Assembly: GCA_903877945.1 (NCBI GenBank)
Contig: CAIRFY010000491.1
Coordinates: 1-9,678, forward strand
DNA from: an uncultured Oscillochloris sp.
GTDB lineage: Bacteria > Chloroflexota > Chloroflexia > Chloroflexales > Chloroflexaceae
Direction of reading: 5' to 3'
Length of the DNA: 9,678 nucleotides
The position numbers were made by a program, and so were the translations under genes. Numbering within the stretch: the stretch's first letter is position 1; the number at the start of each line of letters is the position of its first letter. Shown here one piece after another: positions 5,772-9,678 of this stretch. Under the pieces are notes generated by a model that saw only the letters and a list, made by a program, of their open reading frames with translations, was not told where the DNA came from and searched no databases.

Positions 5772-7184
5772 ATGACCAAGCCTATTGTGGCCCTGGTTGG
5801 CCGACCCAACGTGGGGAAGTCAACTTTCTTTAACCGTCTGATTGGCGAGCGCAGGGCAATTGTCGAGGACATCCCTGGGACAACTCGCGACCGCATCTAT
5901 GGCGACTCGTTCTGGAACGGTCGTGAGTTTATGGTGGTCGATACCGCCGGTCTGCTGTTTGGCGGTGAAGATCCCAGCTTGCCCTTCAGCGAGATTAGCC
6001 GACGCACCCGCGAACAGGCCCGCGTGGCGATTAAGGAGGCTGACGGTATCATCTTTATGGTCGATGGTCGCGAGGGCATGACCACCGCCGACAACGAGGT
6101 GGCCGACATCCTGCGCGGTGCGGCCAAGCCGGTGGTGCTGGCGGTCAATAAGTGTGACAGCACCGAGCGCAACCTGGACGCGGTGGAGTTCTACTCCCTC
6201 AATCTGGGCGAGCCCATCCCGATGAGCGCCTTCCACAGCCTGGGCACCGGCGATGTCCTCGACCGCATGGTCGAGGCGTTTGAGCCAAACGAGATTGTGG
6301 AAGAGGCTGAACACCACCTGCACATCGCCATCGTTGGTCGTCCCAACGTCGGCAAGTCCTCGCTGCTCAACAAGCTGCTTGGCGAAGAGCGCAGCGTGGT
6401 CAGCGCCATCCCCGGCACGACCCGCGACAGTATCGACACGGACATTACCTTCTACGGCCAGAAGGTGACATTGATCGACACGGCGGGCATCCGTCGCTCG
6501 GGCCGCATCGAGCAGGGCATCGAGCAGTACTCGGTGCTGCGCACCATGCGGGCGATTGAGCGCTGCGATGTGGCCCTGCTGCTGATCGACGCCGAGGAGG
6601 GCATCACCGCCCAGGATACCCACATCGCCGGGATGATCCTCGATGCCAAGAAGGGCATCGCGATCATGGTGAACAAGTGGGACGTCCTTGAGAAAGATAA
6701 CGAGACCCACAAGGCATTCGAGGAAAAGGTGCGCGGCGAGTTCAAGTTTGTCGACTACGCGCCAATCCTGTTCATCTCGGCCCTGAGCGGCCAGCGCGTC
6801 AGCCGGGTGATCCAGCTGGCCCAGGAAATCTATGATCAGCGCCAGAAGCGTGTGCCCACCGGCGAGCTGAACAACTTCCTGCGCCAGGCCGTCCTCGATC
6901 AGCCGCCCATGGCCGTGCGCAAGGGAGCCCACCTGCGGCTCTACTACGCCGTCCAGCCCCAGATCGAGCCGCCGGTCTTCCTCTTCTTCGCCAACGACGG
7001 CGACCTCGTCCACTGGTCGTACGGACGCTATCTGGAGAACCGCCTGCGCGAAAACTACGGCTTTGGCGGCACGCCAATCGTGATCGTCTTCCGCTCGCGC
7101 GAGACTGAGCGCGATCTGCCGAAGAAGAAGGGCGACCGCGAGACCACCCGCAAGCCGGCCAAGCACGGCAGCATCAAGGGATGA
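5772..7184 (+). CDS. der: Ribosome-associated double GTPase Der (EngA)
   Basis: A 470-residue cytoplasmic GTPase needed for assembly or stability of the 50S ribosomal subunit; its length is normal for Der. The tandem G-domains that define the family are complete. Domain 1: P-loop GRPNVGKST at 10-18, GTTRD at 36-40, DTAG at 57-60, NKCD at 126-129. Domain 2: P-loop GRPNVGKSS at 189-197, GTTRD at 215-219, DTAG at 237-240, NKWD at 301-304. An acidic linker (EEAEHH, about 177-182) joins them. A KH-like domain follows (about 355-445), ending in GFGGTPIVIVFRSRE. The last 25 residues are a basic tail (KKKGDRETTRK), plausibly contacting rRNA. The ATG at 5772 has a good ribosome-binding site and its own upstream promoter, so it is probably transcribed separately from the glycosyltransferase genes. 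Confidence 0.98.
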   Translation: MTKPIVALVGRPNVGKSTFFNRLIGERRAIVEDIPGTTRDRIYGDSFWNGREFMVVDTAGLLFGGEDPSLPFSEISRRTREQARVAIKEADGIIFMVDGREGMTTADNEVADILRGAAKPVVLAVNKCDSTERNLDAVEFYSLNLGEPIPMSAFHSLGTGDVLDRMVEAFEPNEIVEEAEHHLHIAIVGRPNVGKSSLLNKLLGEERSVVSAIPGTTRDSIDTDITFYGQKVTLIDTAGIRRSGRIEQGIEQYSVLRTMRAIERCDVALLLIDAEEGITAQDTHIAGMILDAKKGIAIMVNKWDVLEKDNETHKAFEEKVRGEFKFVDYAPILFISALSGQRVSRVIQLAQEIYDQRQKRVPTGELNNFLRQAVLDQPPMAVRKGAHLRLYYAVQPQIEPPVFLFFANDGDLVHWSYGRYLENRLRENYGFGGTPIVIVFRSRETERDLPKKKGDRETTRKPAKHGSIKG

Positions 7185-7202
7185 TCGTTTCTGTCGGCGG
7201 TT

Positions 7203-7246
7203 GGCGGCGAAGCCATCCCACAGCGTGGGAGCGACGGAGCGCCGCC
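7203..7246 (+). promoter_or_regulatory. Stem-loop directly upstream of glgX
   Basis: GGCGGCG (7203-7209) pairs with CGCCGCC (7240-7246), and within it TCCCA (7216-7220) pairs with TGGGA (7226-7230) around loop CAGCG. The structure ends 6 nt before the first possible glgX ATG (7253) and includes the only nearby GGAG (7236-7239). The sequence after it is TAATTAATG, not a T-run, so a role in translation control or read-through is as likely as termination of der. Function is inferred only. Confidence 0.5.
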
Positions 7247-7252
7247 TAATTA

Positions 7253-9469
7253 ATGACGCAACATCCAATCGCATCAGGCCGCGATGCTTCGCCCTATGCA
7301 CAGACGGAGCGCTACCGCATGCCCGCACTCTGGCCCGGAAAGCCCTACCCCCTCGGCGCAAGCTGGGACGGCAAGGGCGTCAACTTTGCGATCTTCTCGG
7401 CTCACGCCACCCGCATCGATCTCTGCCTCTTCGATAGCCCGAGCGCCCCACGCGAGACCGTCCGCTTCAGCCTGCCCGAGCGCAGCGAGGATGTCTGGCA
7501 CGGCTACATGCCGGGGCTTGGCCCCGGACAGCTCTACGGCTACCGCGTCTACGGCCCTTACAGCCCGCAGCATGGCCACCGCTTCAACCCGCACAAGCTG
7601 CTGATCGACCCTTACGCCCACGCCCTGAGCGGCAAAATCCAGTGGGATAAGTCGATGTACGGCTACCGGGTCGATAGCCCGTACACCGACTTGACCATCG
7701 GCAAGCGCGACAGCGCGCCCTCGATGCCCCGCTCGGTGGTCGTCGACCCGCGCTTCGACTGGGGCGATGACGCGCCGCCGGCCACGCCCCTGCGCGAGAG
7801 CGTGATCTACGAGTTGCACGTGAAGGGCTTCACCCAGCAGCACCCCGAGGTGCCCGCGCAGTTGCGTGGATCCTACGCTGGTCTGGCCAGCCCGCCGATC
7901 ATCGCCTACCTCAAAAATCTCGGCGTCACCGCCGTCGAGTTGCTGCCCATCCAGCAGTTCGTCAACGACCAGTACCTTACGGACAAGGGACTGACGAACT
8001 ACTGGGGCTACCAGACGATCAACTTCTTCAGCCCCGACGCCCGCTACGCCAGCGCCGGATCGCTCGGCGAGCAGGTGACCGAGTTCAAGCAGATGGTCAA
8101 GGCGCTCCACGCCGCCGGGATCGAGGTCGTCCTCGATGTGGTCTACAACCACACCGGCGAGGGCAACCAGCTCGGCCCCACCCTTAGCTTTCGCGGCGTC
8201 GATAACGCCGCCTACTACCGCCTGGTGCCCGAGAATAATCGCTACTACATGGATTACACCGGCACCGGCAATAGCCTCAGCACCGTCAGCCCGCGCGCGC
8301 TCCAGATGATCCTCGACTCGCTGCGCTACTGGGTCAACGAGATGCACGTAGACGGCTTCCGCTTCGATCTGACCCGCACCCTCGTGCGCGGCTTTCACGA
8401 TGCCGACCGGCCCAGCGCCTTCCTCGATATCATCAAGCAGGATCCCGTCCTCTCGCAGGTCAAGCTAATCGCCGAGCCGTGGGACGTCGGCCCCGATGGC
8501 TACTGGGTCGGCGGATTCCCCGCGCCCTGGGCCGAGTGGAACGGCAAGTACCGCGACAACATCCGCTCGTTCTGGAAGGGCGATACCGGCCAGGCCGGCG
8601 AGTTCGCCTCACGCTTCATGGGCTCATCCGACCTCTTCAAGCACAACGGTCGCCGCCCGAGCCACAGTATCAACTTTATCACCGCCCACGACGGCTTCAC
8701 CATGCGCGACCTCGTGAGCTACAACGAGAAGCATAACGAGGCCAACGGCGAGGGCAACCGCGACGGTGACAATCACAATAACTCGTGGAACTGCGGCGTC
8801 GAGGGGCCAACCGATGACCCCGAGATCCGTAGGCTGCGCATGCGCCAGATCTGCAACTTGCTGGCCACCCTCCTGCTCTCGCAGGGCACGCCCATGCTGC
8901 TGGCCGGCGATGAGCGCGGGCGTACCCAGCAGGGCAACAATAACGCCTACTGCCAGGATAGCCCGATCTCCTGGATCGACTGGACGCCCGACGCTGAGGC
9001 CGACAGTCTGCATCGCTTCACCCGCACGATCATCGCCCTGCGCAAGGCCCACCCCATCCTGCGCCGGCGCGGATTCTTCTCCGGCAGCCTCACCCCCGGC
9101 GGCGCCGAGTATGATGTTGAGTGGCTCTTCCCCGACGGCCAGGAGGTTGACCCCGCCCTGTGGAATAGTCCCGACGTGCGCTGTATCGGCCTGCTCATGA
9201 ACGGTAAGGCGATGCGCGAACACGACGAGCAGGGCCACCCGGTGCGCGACGATATCCTGCTGGTACTCTTCAACGCCAGCCCCGGAGCGGTGCCCTTCAT
9301 CTTGCCCGACTGGCCCGACGACCCGGTCTGGGAGGTGCTGATTGACACCGCCGACCCTGAGGCCAACGCCGGGCGCGCTCCCTCAAGCGAGATCTACCAG
9401 CTCCAGCCCCGATCCCTCGTCTTGCTTCGCGAGCAGGCCGGGCGGCGGGGCGACGGGGCGACGGTCTGA
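7253..9469 (+). CDS. glgX: Glycogen debranching enzyme GlgX (GH13 isoamylase type)
   Basis: A 738-residue cytoplasmic enzyme that hydrolyses alpha-1,6 branch linkages of glycogen, typically after phosphorylase has shortened the outer chains. An N-terminal CBM48-type beta domain (about 28-150, with KPYPLGASWDG and NFAIFSAH) precedes the GH13 catalytic barrel. Conserved regions are intact: DVVYNH (295-300); GFRFD with nucleophile D372; IAEPWD with acid/base E408; and TAHD with transition-state stabiliser D480. The GlgX-typical stretch NEKHNEANGEGNRDG is at 491-505. A C-terminal beta domain ends near LVLLREQ (722-728). The final residues (about 731-738, RRGDGATV) are encoded by a short repeat, and the TGA stop lies in the first unit of the next repeat. 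Start uncertain: ATG 7253 is the longest, but ATG 7319 (MPALWPGKPYPLG) has GGAG at 7306-7309 with 9-nt spacing and removes 22 residues outside the expected domain. Confidence 0.96.
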   Translation: MTQHPIASGRDASPYAQTERYRMPALWPGKPYPLGASWDGKGVNFAIFSAHATRIDLCLFDSPSAPRETVRFSLPERSEDVWHGYMPGLGPGQLYGYRVYGPYSPQHGHRFNPHKLLIDPYAHALSGKIQWDKSMYGYRVDSPYTDLTIGKRDSAPSMPRSVVVDPRFDWGDDAPPATPLRESVIYELHVKGFTQQHPEVPAQLRGSYAGLASPPIIAYLKNLGVTAVELLPIQQFVNDQYLTDKGLTNYWGYQTINFFSPDARYASAGSLGEQVTEFKQMVKALHAAGIEVVLDVVYNHTGEGNQLGPTLSFRGVDNAAYYRLVPENNRYYMDYTGTGNSLSTVSPRALQMILDSLRYWVNEMHVDGFRFDLTRTLVRGFHDADRPSAFLDIIKQDPVLSQVKLIAEPWDVGPDGYWVGGFPAPWAEWNGKYRDNIRSFWKGDTGQAGEFASRFMGSSDLFKHNGRRPSHSINFITAHDGFTMRDLVSYNEKHNEANGEGNRDGDNHNNSWNCGVEGPTDDPEIRRLRMRQICNLLATLLLSQGTPMLLAGDERGRTQQGNNNAYCQDSPISWIDWTPDAEADSLHRFTRTIIALRKAHPILRRRGFFSGSLTPGGAEYDVEWLFPDGQEVDPALWNSPDVRCIGLLMNGKAMREHDEQGHPVRDDILLVLFNASPGAVPFILPDWPDDPVWEVLIDTADPEANAGRAPSSEIYQLQPRSLVLLREQAGRRGDGATV
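9447..9462. repeat. Two-copy octamer at the end of glgX
   Basis: GGGGCGAC is repeated perfectly at 9447-9454 and 9455-9462, inside the last codons of glgX, where it encodes part of the RRGDGATV tail. It runs directly into the 9-mer array at 9467. The preceding GGGCGGC (9440-9446) may be a decayed unit. Confidence 0.65.
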
Positions 9470-9536
9470 CGCGGGTGACGCGGGTGACGCGGGGATAAAA
9501 AAAGGCAACGCTGTCACCGTGTCATCCCGTCAGACC
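9463..9536. repeat. 9-mer tandem array with decayed inverted arm
   Basis: Three perfect copies of TGACGCGGG occupy 9467-9493. GGTCTGACG (9463-9471) is perfectly complementary to CGTCAGACC (9528-9536). Moving inward, pairing continues imperfectly between the repeats and 9513-9527 (GTCACCGTGTCATCC), with bulges and wobble-type mismatches. The central part (about 9494-9510) holds an A7 run. The stop codon of glgX (9467-9469) lies in the first repeat unit. The stem could act as a 3' stabilising or weak terminator structure, but no T-run follows on the + strand. Confidence 0.8.
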
Positions 9537-9609
9537 ACGGTATCGTTTGCGTTCATAAGAACCATTTAGTTTTGTTGCGTTTCATTGCGTTTTGTTTCGT
9601 TCGCTGACG
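9537..9609. other. T/G-rich spacer before right-edge promoter
   Basis: This stretch contains no supportable gene. It holds imperfect repeats of TTGCGTTT-like sequence (9576-9600) and is much less GC-rich than the rest of the window, as is common upstream of a strong promoter. Confidence 0.4.
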
Positions 9610-9638
9610 TTGCGAAATCCATACAAGTGTGCTATGAT
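9610..9638 (+). promoter_or_regulatory. Promoter for a gene beyond the right edge
   Basis: A -35-like TTGCGA (9610-9615) is separated by exactly 17 bp from TATGAT (9633-9638), which also carries the extended -10 TG at 9630-9631. Transcription would begin near 9645. No start codon with coding continuity is visible in the remaining 33 bases, so the gene or RNA it serves lies outside the window. Confidence 0.65.
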
Positions 9639-9678
9639 GAACCCATCACGGCATCGCTGTGGTGTTGTACCTGCACAA

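Noticed and set aside
5820..7361. 513-codon open frame on the - strand
   Set aside because: It is entirely antisense to der, which has complete motifs on the + strand. Long antisense frames are expected opposite GC-rich genes, and the translation shows no recognisable domain.
7274..8398. 374-codon open frame on the - strand
   Set aside because: Antisense to glgX, low-complexity Val/Asp/Leu/Glu-rich translation, with no ribosome-binding site or family motif recognised.
9497..9520. Intrinsic terminator on the - strand (weak stem followed by T7)
   Set aside because: The stem needs wobble pairs and there is no - strand gene to its right within the window. The A7 run is simply the loop of the 9-mer inverted repeat.

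Overview
This is a GC-rich window with five protein-coding genes, all on the + strand and all apparently intact. I see no RNA genes, transposase, CRISPR array or phage genes. The protein content and the abundance of short tandem and palindromic intergenic repeats fit a member of the Chloroflexota (probably class Chloroflexia). That assignment is inference from style and gene families; there is no marker here that proves it.

Layout. Positions 1-170 are non-coding: an octamer array (1-63), a degenerate heptamer run (67-98) and an extended -10 promoter (155-163) placed so close to the first ATG that the transcript should be leaderless. 171-2276 is a GT39/PMT-type integral-membrane glycosyltransferase whose frame is interrupted, without being broken, by about 180 bp of heptamer repeats with an inverted arm. 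2383-3441 is a flippase-like membrane protein of the LPG_synthase_TM/UPF0104 family. 3442-3588 carries one palindromic 'CCCCTCTCC' repeat. 3589-5496 is a second polytopic GT39-like glycosyltransferase with a C-terminal soluble beta-rich part. 5497-5771 holds two further copies of the palindromic repeat in opposite orientation, then the promoter and Shine-Dalgarno of der. 5772-7184 is der, the two-domain ribosome-assembly GTPase. 7253-9469 is glgX, the glycogen debranching enzyme. 9470-9678 contains a 9-mer repeat with a decayed inverted arm and a strong promoter that must serve a gene beyond the right edge.

How the genes work together. The first three genes run in one direction with short gaps and probably form a functional group: two enzymes that use polyprenyl-phosphate-linked sugars, plus a flippase-like membrane protein. 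Together they suggest assembly of a surface glycan or glycolipid, of unknown structure. der and glgX are housekeeping genes (ribosome biogenesis and storage-polysaccharide breakdown), and der has its own promoter.

The most unusual content is the repeats. Three loci with different unit lengths (8, 7 and 9 bp) share one architecture: a direct tandem array, a short spacer, and an inverted copy of the same unit. One lies inside a coding sequence and stays open in every reading frame; another supplies the stop codon of glgX. I regard this shared architecture as the best candidate here for something undescribed.
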